From: Amycolatopsis nivea
GTDB lineage: Bacteria; Actinomycetota; Actinomycetes; Mycobacteriales; Pseudonocardiaceae
Assembly: GCF_004522235.1 (NCBI RefSeq)
Contig: NZ_SDLT01000017.1
Location: forward strand, 1 to 64,000
DNA length: 64,000 nt
Direction: 5' to 3'
A program made the position numbers and the translations under genes. Positions 23,944-31,703 of the stretch are shown one piece after another (position 1 is the first letter of the stretch; each line of letters begins with the position of its first letter). A model generated the notes under the pieces. The model worked only from the letters and a program-made list of their open reading frames with translations. It was not told the DNA's origin and ran no database searches.

Positions 23944-25292
23944 AAACCACGCTCGCGCTCCGGATCACCGTGGTATGCTTGGCGGCCGCCGGGATCGCGG
24001 TGCTCGTGGCCGGGCTGGTCGCGTCCCGGCTGGTCCGCAGCACCGCCGATTCGGTGCTGCAGCAGTCGTTGCGGGATCAGGCCGACGTCGTCGCCGGGCA
24101 GCTCGACGGCACCAGCATCGGCAACCGGCTCGCGATCGGCAAAGTGGCCGCGGTCGTGCGGGGGCAGGGCATCGAGGTCGTCGTGCACCGGGTCAGCGGC
24201 CAGAATTCCGGGCAGGCGACGGCGGTGCGCGCGGCGGAACGGGCCGGGCTCACGTCCGGAAAGGACCGTTCGACGCGGGTCACGATCGGCAGTGTCGACT
24301 ACCTCGTGGAGGTGCGCCCGGTCGGCCCGGAAGTCGCGTTCGCGCTTGTGCAGCCGGTGCGCAGTGCCGAATCCACGCAACATGCGTTGCTGCGCAACAT
24401 CCTTCTGGCATTGGGCATCGGGCTTTTGGTCGCCGCCATCGCCGGATACGTCTCCGGTCGCTTGCTCGGCCGCCCCCTGCGCCGCGCGGCCGCCGCCGCG
24501 GGCAGCCTCAGCGCGGGCCGGCGCGACGTCCGGGTTCCGGTCGAAGGCCCAGCGGAGGTCGCGCAGGTCGCGGGCTCGCTGAACGAACTCGCCGACGCGC
24601 TGGCCCGCAGCGAATCCCGGCAACGGGAGTTCCTATTGTCGGTGTCGCACGAACTTCGCACCCCGTTGACCGCGGTGACCGGTTTCGCCGAGGCGATCGC
24701 CGACGGAGTCGCGGAAGGCCCGGACGCCCGCCGCGCCGGCGAGACGATCCACCGCGAGGCCCAACGCCTGGAACGGCTCGTGTCCGACCTGCTGGAACTC
24801 GCCCGCCTCGGGGCCGACGAATTCCAGCTCGACCTGGACGTTTTCGACTTCGCCGCGCTGGTCCGGGACTGCGCGGAGGTGTGGCGGCTGCGGTGCGCGC
24901 GCTCGGACGTCCCGCTGACCGTGCAGACGCCCCCGGGAGCCGCGATGGTCACCGCCGACGCCCGGCGGCTGCACCAGGTCGTGGACGGGCTGGCGGAGAA
25001 CGCCCTGCGCGTCACGCCCGCGGGTGCGCCGATGGTGTTCGCCCTGGCGGTCGCGGACGGCCACGCCCACCTGTCGGTCCGCGACGGCGGGCCGGGGCTG
25101 GCGCCGGAGGACTACCCGGTGGCTTTCGAGCGCGGCGTGCTCAATGCGCGGTACCGCGACAGCCGCCCGGTCGGATCCGGCATCGGGCTCGCGCTGGCGC
25201 ACGGGCTGGTGACGCGGATGGGCGGGACGCTCACGGCCGGACCGGCGCCCGAAGGCGGGGCCGCATTTACGATCACGCTGCCATTGGCCTAG
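23940..25292 (+). CDS. Sensor histidine kinase (HAMP-HisKA)
   Basis: The 450-aa product has two membrane helices (about 8-30 and 150-172) around an extracellular sensor of about 120 residues, a HAMP domain (about 172-225), a HisKA domain with phospho-acceptor His237 in LSVSHELRTPLTAV, and a HATPase_c domain ending GSGIGLALAHGLVTRMGG and FTITLPLA. It pairs with the response regulator encoded upstream. Its last codons are repeated twice more just downstream of its stop, so the present 3' end lies in a small local duplication. Confidence 0.95.
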   Translation: MKTTLALRITVVCLAAAGIAVLVAGLVASRLVRSTADSVLQQSLRDQADVVAGQLDGTSIGNRLAIGKVAAVVRGQGIEVVVHRVSGQNSGQATAVRAAERAGLTSGKDRSTRVTIGSVDYLVEVRPVGPEVAFALVQPVRSAESTQHALLRNILLALGIGLLVAAIAGYVSGRLLGRPLRRAAAAAGSLSAGRRDVRVPVEGPAEVAQVAGSLNELADALARSESRQREFLLSVSHELRTPLTAVTGFAEAIADGVAEGPDARRAGETIHREAQRLERLVSDLLELARLGADEFQLDLDVFDFAALVRDCAEVWRLRCARSDVPLTVQTPPGAAMVTADARRLHQVVDGLAENALRVTPAGAPMVFALAVADGHAHLSVRDGGPGLAPEDYPVAFERGVLNARYRDSRPVGSGIGLALAHGLVTRMGGTLTAGPAPEGGAAFTITLPLA

Positions 25293-25468
25293 TTCACGCA
25301 CGCGCTGGCAGGGTCATCTTCGGCTGCGCAGCCGTTCACCATCACACTGCCGCTGGCCTAATTCACGCACCAGCAGGCCGTCGTCACCCCCGGGACCCGG
25401 CGTTCACCATCACCCTGCCGTTGGCCTAATTCACACACCCGCTGGCCGCCGTCATCTTCGGCTGCGCC
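25266..25468. repeat. Three tandem copies of the kinase/LCP convergent gene junction
   Basis: A 36-base core coding for the kinase tail FTITLPLA and its stop, then TTCACGCAC, occurs at 25266, 25335 and 25403 (69- and 68-base steps), with up to seven substitutions between copies. The core spans both gene ends: the first copy ends the kinase gene and the third ends the LCP gene on the other strand. The flank GTCATCTTCGGCTGCGC follows copies one and three. The middle copy is non-coding for either gene. This looks like a short duplication that moved the convergent junction. Confidence 0.85.
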
Positions 25469-26652
25469 GGGGTGCCCGCCGGAGGGGTCGGCGTCGTGGT
25501 CTCCGCGATCGGCCGCACCACCCCGCCGCTCGACGACGGGTGGACGGTGCCCGGGTCGGACGTGCCTCCGGATGCCGCGGCGTCGGGCGAGCTGATCTGC
25601 GTCTGCACGAATTGCCGCACCTGCGCCGGATCCACCTTCACCGCGTCGCCGTCGGACGGGGTGGCCAGCGACAGGCTCTGCACCGGGATCGTGCCGAAGG
25701 AGATCGCGCCCGAGCTGAGGCCGTGCAGTTGCTGGGCGAAGCTCAGCAGGTTCCAGCCGTGGTCGAGCGTGACCGAACCTTCCAAAGCGTCCACCAGGGA
25801 CGAAAGCCGCGCCGGATCGGCGAAGGTGCCGGAGCCGAGGACGGTTTTCGCCATCGCCGACATGAACGCCTGCTGCCGCGCGATCCGGTCCAGGTCGCCG
25901 TTGGGCAGTCCGTGCCGCTGCCGGACGAAGGCGAGCGCTTGCGTACCGGAAATGGTCTGCGTCCCGGCGGGGAAATCCGCGCCGGAGAAGGAATCGTGCA
26001 CCGGGGCCTTCAGGCACACCTGCACCCCGCCGACCGCCTGGCTCAGCGCGGCGAACCCGGAGAGGTTGACCGCCGCGTAATGATTGATGGTGAGCCCGGT
26101 GAGTTTCTGCACCGCGGCGATCGCCGATTTCGCCCCGGCGGCGTCCGCGGCGACTTCCAGTTCCGGGCCGCTCATTCCTTGCTGCGCAAGCTTTCCCCGC
26201 TGATCGGCCCGCGCGCGGCTGTACGCCGAATTGATCTTGTGCTTGCCGTACCCTGGAATGTCCACATAGGAATCACGGGGGATCGAGATCGCGGTGGCCG
26301 CCGCGCCGCCGACCGGGACGTGCACCACGATCATCGTGTCGGTGGTGTTGCCGCCGTCGTCTCCCCCGCCCGCGTGCAGCGCGTCGAGCACGTTCTGCGG
26401 CAGCGGCGTCCCGTCCGGTTTGGTGCGGGAATCGAGACCTACCAACAGAATGTTCTGCGCGACGGTGAGCGGTTCCCCGGCCGGGGTGTCCGGGACCTGC
26501 GCGGACGGGGCGATGACGTCCGCGGTGACGAGGCTGGTGTCCAGCCGGTGCAGTTGCGACCACGCGAATCCGGTGGCGCCCAGCACCAGGGTGGACACCA
26601 CCCCCAGCACCGCACGGCCGCCGATCCGGCGGCCCCGGGACGTGATCAGCAC
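25426..26652 (-). CDS. LytR-CpsA-Psr (LCP) family cell-wall glycopolymer ligase
   Basis: LCP proteins join lipid-linked polymers such as arabinogalactan or teichoic-acid-like glycans to peptidoglycan. The 408-aa product has a short cytoplasmic start, one membrane helix (about 12-32) and the LCP catalytic domain (about 95-260): NTTDTMIVVHVP, SIPRDSYVDIPGYG and HKINSAYSRA carry the conserved Asp/Arg/Lys residues that bind the pyrophosphate head, and GTQALAFVRQRHG is the last signature. A LytR_C-like tail ends in GCVN. The GTG at 26652 is the only start giving the membrane anchor. Confidence 0.9.
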   Translation of the reverse strand: MLITSRGRRIGGRAVLGVVSTLVLGATGFAWSQLHRLDTSLVTADVIAPSAQVPDTPAGEPLTVAQNILLVGLDSRTKPDGTPLPQNVLDALHAGGGDDGGNTTDTMIVVHVPVGGAAATAISIPRDSYVDIPGYGKHKINSAYSRARADQRGKLAQQGMSGPELEVAADAAGAKSAIAAVQKLTGLTINHYAAVNLSGFAALSQAVGGVQVCLKAPVHDSFSGADFPAGTQTISGTQALAFVRQRHGLPNGDLDRIARQQAFMSAMAKTVLGSGTFADPARLSSLVDALEGSVTLDHGWNLLSFAQQLHGLSSGAISFGTIPVQSLSLATPSDGDAVKVDPAQVRQFVQTQISSPDAAASGGTSDPGTVHPSSSGGVVRPIAETTTPTPPAGTPAQPKMTAASGCVN

Positions 26653-26784
26653 GGCCGGTTCCTCGCTTCCCGGGGGACGGATTTCGACCCCCGCGTTCGA
26701 GGATCACCGCGTTAGCTGGGAATAGCCTGAGAAACCTGTCGCGAACATGTGATGCTGCCCGTTCGGCGGAGCGCGCGGCGACAG

Positions 26785-26806
26785 CCGGTATCCCTTCGGG
26801 CACCGG
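26785..26806 (-). terminator. Hairpin after the DprE2-like gene
   Basis: CCGGT (26785-26789) and ACCGG (26802-26806), with inner CCC/GGG pairing around a short loop, form a stem-loop five bases past the stop of the minus-strand reductase gene. There is no T-tract. It could slow transcription into the LCP gene. Confidence 0.35.
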
Positions 26807-26810
26807 GAGT

Positions 26811-27554
26811 TCAGCGCGGCATGCGCCGCCACACCGCACGCGGCACGAACCGCATCGCGGCGAACACCAAGCGCAACATGCCGGGCACCCACACGACTTC
26901 CCGGCGGCGGCGCAAGGCGGCGACAGTCGCGTCGGCCACCTGATCGGCGGTGCTGGAGAACGGCGCGGGAGACATTCCTTCGGTCATCCGGCCGATCACG
27001 AAGCCCGGGCGCACGAGGAGCAGGTGGACGCCGGTGCCGTGCAGCGCGTCGGACAGTCCCGAGGCGAACCCGTCGAGGCCCGCTTTCGCCGAGCCGTACA
27101 CGTAGTTCGCCCGCCGCACGCGAATCCCGGCGACCGACGAGAAGACGACCAGATTTCCGGAACCCTGAGTGCGCAACAGTTCCGCCGTGTGAGTGAGTAC
27201 GGACACCTGTGCGACGTAATCGGTGTGCACGATCGCGGTGGCGTGCGCGGCGTCGGTCTCGGCGCGGGCTTGGTCGCCGAGGATGCCGAACGCCAGCACG
27301 ACCGTCTCGAGCGGTCCGTGCTCCTTGATGACGCGCTCGAGCAGCGGACGGTGCGCGGAGAGGTCGTCGGCGTCGAAGTCCTCGGTCGCGACAGTCTCCG
27401 CGCCCGCTTCGCGCAGGGCGGCGGTCTGCTCGCTGAGGTCCGCGCCCGGTCGCGCGGCCAGCACGAACCGCTTCGCTCCCCCGCGCGCCAGCCGGACGGC
27501 CACCGCCGTCCCGATCTCGCTGCGTCCGCCTAGTACCAGCACCGTTCCGCTCAC
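26811..27554 (-). CDS. DprE2-like SDR (decaprenylphosphoryl-2-keto-ribose reductase family)
   Basis: The 247-aa SDR matches DprE2 in layout and key words: an N-terminal VLVLGGRSEIGTAVAVRLA with the GG-x-SEIG cofactor motif typical of DprE2, TVVLAFGILGDQ, the active site FSSVAGIRVRRANYVYGSAK (Tyr-x3-Lys), and the C-terminal VWVPGMLRLVFAAMRFVPR. DprE2 reduces the 2-keto intermediate to decaprenylphosphoryl arabinose, the arabinan donor of the cell wall. The partner oxidase DprE1 is not adjacent, so an alternative polyprenyl-sugar substrate is possible. I chose the GTG at 27554, where the Rossmann fold begins. Confidence 0.82.
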   Translation of the reverse strand: MSGTVLVLGGRSEIGTAVAVRLARGGAKRFVLAARPGADLSEQTAALREAGAETVATEDFDADDLSAHRPLLERVIKEHGPLETVVLAFGILGDQARAETDAAHATAIVHTDYVAQVSVLTHTAELLRTQGSGNLVVFSSVAGIRVRRANYVYGSAKAGLDGFASGLSDALHGTGVHLLLVRPGFVIGRMTEGMSPAPFSSTADQVADATVAALRRRREVVWVPGMLRLVFAAMRFVPRAVWRRMPR

Positions 27555-27619
27555 GGTGGGTGAGTCTGCCAGCCCGCTCCCCGGGCAGCACGAGGTGCCC
27601 TGATTCACAAACTGCAACT

Positions 27620-27648
27620 TTGCAGACTCTGCAAGATCTGGCTACGCT
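27620..27648 (+). promoter_or_regulatory. TetR gene promoter with palindromic operator on the -35 box
   Basis: TTGCAG (27620-27625) and TACGCT (27643-27648) are separated by exactly 17 bases, and the -10 ends six bases before the TetR GTG. A perfect palindrome, TTGCAGA-C-TCTGCAA (27620-27634), covers the -35 box; a related half-site lies at 27609-27617. This is a good candidate for TetR autorepression. Confidence 0.68.
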
Positions 27649-27654
27649 GATCAA

Positions 27655-28263
27655 GTGCCCTCCCCCGGACTTCGCGAGCGCAAGAAGCTCGAAACCCATC
27701 GCACGATCGCTCTCGCGGCGCTTCGGCTGATCGACGAGCGTGGTCTGGACCAGGTCACCGTCGACGACATCGCCGCCGAGGCGGGCGTGTCCGCGCGCAC
27801 GTTCTTCAACTACTTCCCGGTCAAGGAAGACGCCGTGCTGCTCGCGTACGCCGACCACGCGGAGCGGGCAGAGCAGACGATCGCCCGGTTCCTCGCGCAG
27901 CCGGACGGGATCGACGCGTTTCCCGCGTTCGTCGCGACCGTCCGGGAAGACCTCGCCGACATCGAGCGGGACCGCGACGAGTGGCTGACCCGGCTGCGGA
28001 TCATCCACTGCGACCCGTCGCTGCTCATCCGCGCGACGACGCTCAACTCCGGCTCGCGCGATCCGATGATCGCGGCCATCGCCCAGCGCTCCGGCACCGA
28101 CGCGGAGAAGGACCTGTTCCCGTCGCTGCTGCTGGCCGTGGCGGGCGGAGTGCTCAACACCTCGCTCAGCCGGTGGGCCGCCCGCGACGGCGCCCAGCCG
28201 CTGCTCGAGATCTTCGACGAGGCCGCCGCCGCCGCTGCCGCCGGCCTGCCCGACCCGCGCTGA
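27655..28263 (+). CDS. TetR-family transcriptional regulator
   Basis: The 202-aa product has a TetR_N helix-turn-helix (about 8-60: RTIALAALRLIDERGLDQ, VDDIAAEAGVSARTFFNYF) with FFNYFPVKEDAVL, followed by an all-helical ligand domain. The conserved HTH with FFNYF is common in regulators of exporters. The GTG start is leaderless, six bases from TACGCT. The DHA2 exporter gene begins 28 bases downstream on the same strand, so one transcript is likely and the exporter should be induced when the ligand releases TetR. Confidence 0.94.
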   Translation: MPSPGLRERKKLETHRTIALAALRLIDERGLDQVTVDDIAAEAGVSARTFFNYFPVKEDAVLLAYADHAERAEQTIARFLAQPDGIDAFPAFVATVREDLADIERDRDEWLTRLRIIHCDPSLLIRATTLNSGSRDPMIAAIAQRSGTDAEKDLFPSLLLAVAGGVLNTSLSRWAARDGAQPLLEIFDEAAAAAAAGLPDPR

Positions 28264-28291
28264 CCCCTCCCGAGTCCGGAAAGGACTGTCC

Positions 28292-29848
28292 ATGTCCCTG
28301 TCCACCGCGGAATCTCCCGCGCCTTCCCCGGCGATGAGCCACCGGCAAGTGCTGCAGGCGATGTCCGGCCTGATGATGGGCATTTTCGTCGCCATCCTCG
28401 CGTCCACTGTGGTCGCGAACGCGCTGCCGCGGATCGTGTCCGAGCTGGGCGGCAGCCAGTCGTCCTACACCTGGGTCGTCACCACCGAACTGCTCGCGAT
28501 GACCGCGACCGTCCCGCTGTGGGGCAAGCTTTCCGACCTGTACAACAAGAAACTGCTGATCCAGCTCTCGCTCGGGCTGTTCGTGGTCGGCTCGCTGGTG
28601 GCCGGGTTCGCGCAGAACATCGACGTGCTGATCCTCAGCCGGATCGCCCAGGGCATCGGCGGCGGCGGGCTCACCGCGCTCGCCCAGGTGATCATGGCGG
28701 CCATCGTTTCGCCGCGCGAGCTGGGCAAGTTCTCCGGCGTCTTCGGCGCGGTCTTCGCGGTCGGCACGGTCGCCGGACCGCTGATCGGCGGCGTGCTCGT
28801 GGACACCTCGTGGCTCGGCTGGCGCTGGTGCTTCTTCCTCGGCGTGCCGTTCGCGCTCGCCGCGATCCTGTTGCTGCAGCGCACCCTGGACCTGCCGACC
28901 CTGCGCCGCGAGGTGCACGTCGACTACCTCGGCGCGTTCCTGATCATGCTCGGCGTTTCGACGCTGCTGGTGTGGTCGTCGCTGGCCGGCTCGACCTTCG
29001 CATGGGGCTCCTGGCAGACCGCGGTGCTCGTGCCCGCCGGCGTGCTCGTGCTGGTGCTCGCGGTGTGGGTCGAGTCGAAGGTGCGCGAACCGGTCGTGCC
29101 GCTGAAGCTGTTCCGCAACCGCACGGTCACCCTCGCCACCGTCGCGAGCTTCCTGGTCGGCGTCGCGATGTTCGGCGGCACCGTGTTCCTGTCGCAGTAT
29201 TTCCAGCTGGCGCTCGGCAAATCGCCGACGGTGGCCGGGCTGATGAGCCTGCCGATGATCTTCGGCCTGCTGGTTTCGTCCACGGTGTCCGGCCAGCTGA
29301 TCAGCCGCACCGGCAAGTGGAAGCCGTTCCTGCTGCTCGGCTCGGTGCTGATGGCGGCCGGGCTGGGCCTGCTCGGGCTGATCGACGCGCACACCTCGCT
29401 GGTGGAGCTGAGCCTGTTCATGCTGGTGCTCGGCGTCGGCGTGGGCATGCTCAACCAGAACCTGGTGCTGGTGACGCAGAACGACGTGCCCGCCGCCGAC
29501 CTCGGCGCGGCGACCTCGACGCTGTCGTTCTTCCGCAGCCTCGGCGGGTCGATCGGCGTGAGCGCGCTCGGCGCGGTGCTGGCCAGCCGGGTCGGCACGC
29601 TCATCGCCGACGGGCTCGGGCCCGCCGCGTCCGCCGGGTCCGGCAGCGGCGGGAAGGTGCCCGACCTGGCGCAGCTGCCCGCCCCGGTCGTGACCGTGAT
29701 CCGGGAGGCCTACGGGGTCGCGACCAGCGACCTGTTCCTGATCAGCGCGCCGATCGCGCTGCTCGTGGTGGTCGCGGTCGCGTTCCTGAAGCACCTGCCG
29801 CTCAAGACGAAGAGCGGGCTGGAACGGCTGGCGGACGAGGCCGCCTGA
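28292..29848 (+). CDS. EmrB/QacA-type MFS exporter (DHA2 family)
   Basis: The 518-aa polytopic protein has about fourteen helices. QAMSGLMMGIFVAILASTVVA opens helix 1, SSYTWVVTTELLAMTATVPL follows, then LSDLYNKKLLIQLSLGLFVV forms the conserved loop after helix 2, and QGIGGGGLTALAQVIMAAIV helix 4. DHA2 pumps export lipophilic drugs, dyes and some antibiotics using the proton gradient. The ATG follows AAGGA. It is the likely target of the TetR regulator encoded upstream; the ECF sigma gene starts 15 bases after its stop. Confidence 0.94.
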   Translation: MSLSTAESPAPSPAMSHRQVLQAMSGLMMGIFVAILASTVVANALPRIVSELGGSQSSYTWVVTTELLAMTATVPLWGKLSDLYNKKLLIQLSLGLFVVGSLVAGFAQNIDVLILSRIAQGIGGGGLTALAQVIMAAIVSPRELGKFSGVFGAVFAVGTVAGPLIGGVLVDTSWLGWRWCFFLGVPFALAAILLLQRTLDLPTLRREVHVDYLGAFLIMLGVSTLLVWSSLAGSTFAWGSWQTAVLVPAGVLVLVLAVWVESKVREPVVPLKLFRNRTVTLATVASFLVGVAMFGGTVFLSQYFQLALGKSPTVAGLMSLPMIFGLLVSSTVSGQLISRTGKWKPFLLLGSVLMAAGLGLLGLIDAHTSLVELSLFMLVLGVGVGMLNQNLVLVTQNDVPAADLGAATSTLSFFRSLGGSIGVSALGAVLASRVGTLIADGLGPAASAGSGSGGKVPDLAQLPAPVVTVIREAYGVATSDLFLISAPIALLVVVAVAFLKHLPLKTKSGLERLADEAA

Positions 29849-29850
29849 GC

Positions 29851-29856
29851 TACCGT
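29851..29856 (+). promoter_or_regulatory. -10 element of ECF sigma gene
   Basis: TACCGT lies three bases after the exporter stop codon and seven bases before the sigma-factor GTG. It matches the leaderless layout seen at the kinase (8253) and TetR (27643) genes, and may give the sigma gene its own transcript. Confidence 0.42.
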
Positions 29857-29863
29857 TGCCCGG

Positions 29864-30850
29864 GTGACCAGCGACGAGGAGTTCGGCGCCCTGATCGAAC
29901 GGCACCGGCGCGAGATCCGCGTGCACTGCTACCGGATGAGCGGTTCGTTCGAGGAGGCCGAGGACCTCACGCAGGAGGCGTTTCTCCGGGCCTGGAAAGG
30001 CCGCTCCGGCTTCGCCGGGCGGGCGAGCGTGCGGACGTGGCTGTACCGGATCGCCACGAACGTCTGCCTCGACGCGCTCGCCCGGCGGCCGCGGCGGGTG
30101 CTGCCGGACGAACTGGGCCCGGCGGCCGACCCGGCGGGCGAGATCTCCGCGCTGGACGTGCCGTGGCTGAGCCCGTTCCCCGATCTGCTGCTCGACCCCG
30201 CGGCGCCGGACGACACCGGCGCCGCGGTCGTCGAACGCGAAACCATCGAACTGGCGTTCCTCGCCACCATCCAGTTGCTCCCGCCGCGGCAGCGGGCCGC
30301 GCTGATCCTGCGCGACGTGCTCGATTGGTCCGCAAAGGACACTGCCGACCTGCTGGGCACTTCGGTGGCCTCGGCGAACAGCGCGCTGCAACGGGGCCGG
30401 GAGACGTTGCGCGCCAAGCTCCCCGCCCGGCGCGCCGAGTGGTCCGCTCCGGACAGCACGACCGCCGAGGAAACGGCGCTGCTGCGGAAGTTCATCGCCG
30501 CCTACGAATCGGCGGACGTGCAGGCGGTGGCCGCGGTGCTGAGCGAGGACGCGCGTGCGGCGATGCCGCCGTACTCGTTGTGGTTCGACAGTCGCGATCG
30601 GATTCTCGGCGCGCTCGGACCGAGTTTCGATCCGCGCTCGCCGTACTACCGGGGCAGTTTCCGGATGGCGCCGGTGCGCGCGAACCGGCAGCCCGCGGTC
30701 GCGACTTATCTGCGCCGGCCCGGCGAATCGGTTTATCGCGCTTTCGGCGTCAGCGTCCTCACCGTGCGAAACGGACTGGTCACGGCGGTGGCCGCGTTCG
30801 AAACGGCGGCATTGGCACCTTACGGACTCGCCGAAACGTTCGACGAATAA
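29864..30850 (+). CDS. ECF sigma factor with C-terminal SnoaL-like domain
   Basis: The 328-aa product has sigma region 2 (about 5-75: FGALIERHRREIRVHCYRMS, FEEAEDLTQEAFLRAWKG, RTWLYRIATNVCLDAL), region 4 (about 125-185: LPPRQRAALILRDVLDWSAK with SANSALQRGRETLR), and a SnoaL/NTF2-like C-terminal domain (about 200-320; MAPVRANRQPAVATYLRR). This matches the SigG/SigJ-like ECF groups where the extra domain takes the place of an anti-sigma factor and may sense a ligand. No anti-sigma gene is adjacent. It could respond to the same stress as the exporter encoded upstream. Confidence 0.92.
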   Translation: MTSDEEFGALIERHRREIRVHCYRMSGSFEEAEDLTQEAFLRAWKGRSGFAGRASVRTWLYRIATNVCLDALARRPRRVLPDELGPAADPAGEISALDVPWLSPFPDLLLDPAAPDDTGAAVVERETIELAFLATIQLLPPRQRAALILRDVLDWSAKDTADLLGTSVASANSALQRGRETLRAKLPARRAEWSAPDSTTAEETALLRKFIAAYESADVQAVAAVLSEDARAAMPPYSLWFDSRDRILGALGPSFDPRSPYYRGSFRMAPVRANRQPAVATYLRRPGESVYRAFGVSVLTVRNGLVTAVAAFETAALAPYGLAETFDE

Positions 30851-30899
30851 AAAAAACGCCCGGGCGGCGACCGCAAGTGCTGCGATCGCCGCCCGGGCG
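30849..30899 (-). terminator. Intrinsic terminator of whiB
   Basis: On the minus strand a perfect 14-bp GC stem (arms 30857-30870 and 30886-30899), with a loop of about 15 bases, is followed by eight T residues. This is a textbook Rho-independent terminator for the whiB gene, about 90 bases past its stop. The T-tract reads as A residues overlapping the sigma-gene stop on the plus strand. Confidence 0.85.
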
Positions 30900-30987
30900 C
30901 AACCACCGAGTTCCGGGCTTTGCGGCCGGTCGTGGTGGGGGAAACTGCTGGCGCCCTCGCCGCCGGGAAATGGTCACCGGCTCGCGG

Positions 30988-31257
30988 TCAGGCGACTCGA
31001 TGCCGTGCGGCGGCGGAGCCGGTTCGCACCAGCTTCCGGCGCTCCAGCTCGGTAGTTCCCCCGAAGATCCCGTTGCCGAGACCGTTGTCGAGAGCATAGG
31101 AAAGGCATTCCGCGCGGACCGGGCATCGCGCGCAGACCGCCTTGGCCTTCGCGACCTGCTGCGCCCCCGGACCCATGTCGGAAATCGGGAAGAACAGTTC
31201 CGGGTCCTCGTCCTGGCACGCCGCGCGGGCGAGCCAGCTGGTGGCCGTGAGTTCCAT
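30988..31257 (-). CDS. WhiB-family iron-sulfur transcription factor
   Basis: The 89-aa product has the four cysteines that bind a 4Fe-4S cluster: Cys14 in ARAACQDEDPELFFP, then Cys42, Cys45 and Cys51 in VCARCPVRAECLSYAL, followed by the turn GIFGGTTELERRKL, a variant of the usual G-V/I-W-G-G motif with Phe in place of Trp. WhiB proteins bind the housekeeping sigma factor and respond to redox or NO. AGGAGGTG lies ten bases before the ATG. It lies between the ECF sigma gene and the double sigma-like gene. Confidence 0.93.
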   Translation of the reverse strand: MELTATSWLARAACQDEDPELFFPISDMGPGAQQVAKAKAVCARCPVRAECLSYALDNGLGNGIFGGTTELERRKLVRTGSAAARHRVA

Positions 31258-31703
31258 TGTTGCTTTTCACCTCCTGTCCTCATTGTCGAACCGTGGTCAA
31301 CCGACTTCTCCGCGCGCACGGGCACGCCATGCCTTCGGAGGGTGTTCGGTGGGCTTTTCGGCCGAACCGCCCCGGGCCGCGAAGGACCCGGCGGACGACC
31401 GGCTTTCCAAGTTACCACCGATCACCGCCCGCGCGCGAAATTTCGATTCAGCTCACATCGCGGACGCGGTTGGCGGCGGACGTGCTACGGCCCCCGCGCC
31501 GGGCGCTCTCCGGGTCCGGAGAGTCCGGGTTTTCCTTTTCCGCGCACCGTTTCCCCCTTCCGCCGCGTCCGAGGCCGGCCTGCCCGTCCGACCCAGGTAC
31601 CCGCCCGTCCCGGGGTTAACCACATTTCCGTGACCGGATCGTTACATCCCACGGGCGCGCCACCGCACCTGTTCGACAAGTGCGGGATCGGGAGGGGGTG
31701 CGC
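31258..31703. other. Intergenic region between whiB and the sigma-like gene
   Basis: This 446-base gap between divergent genes has lower coding bias and no convincing gene. It holds the whiB ribosome site (31269-31276 on the minus strand), a GGTTAACC palindrome (31613-31620) and a GTTACA word (31641-31646) that may belong to the sigma-gene promoter. No RNA gene was recognised. Confidence 0.5.

Noticed and set aside
31258..31703. Riboswitch or small RNA in the whiB upstream gap
   Set aside because: No conserved aptamer core, strong multi-stem structure or terminator was found on either strand. I report the region as unassigned.
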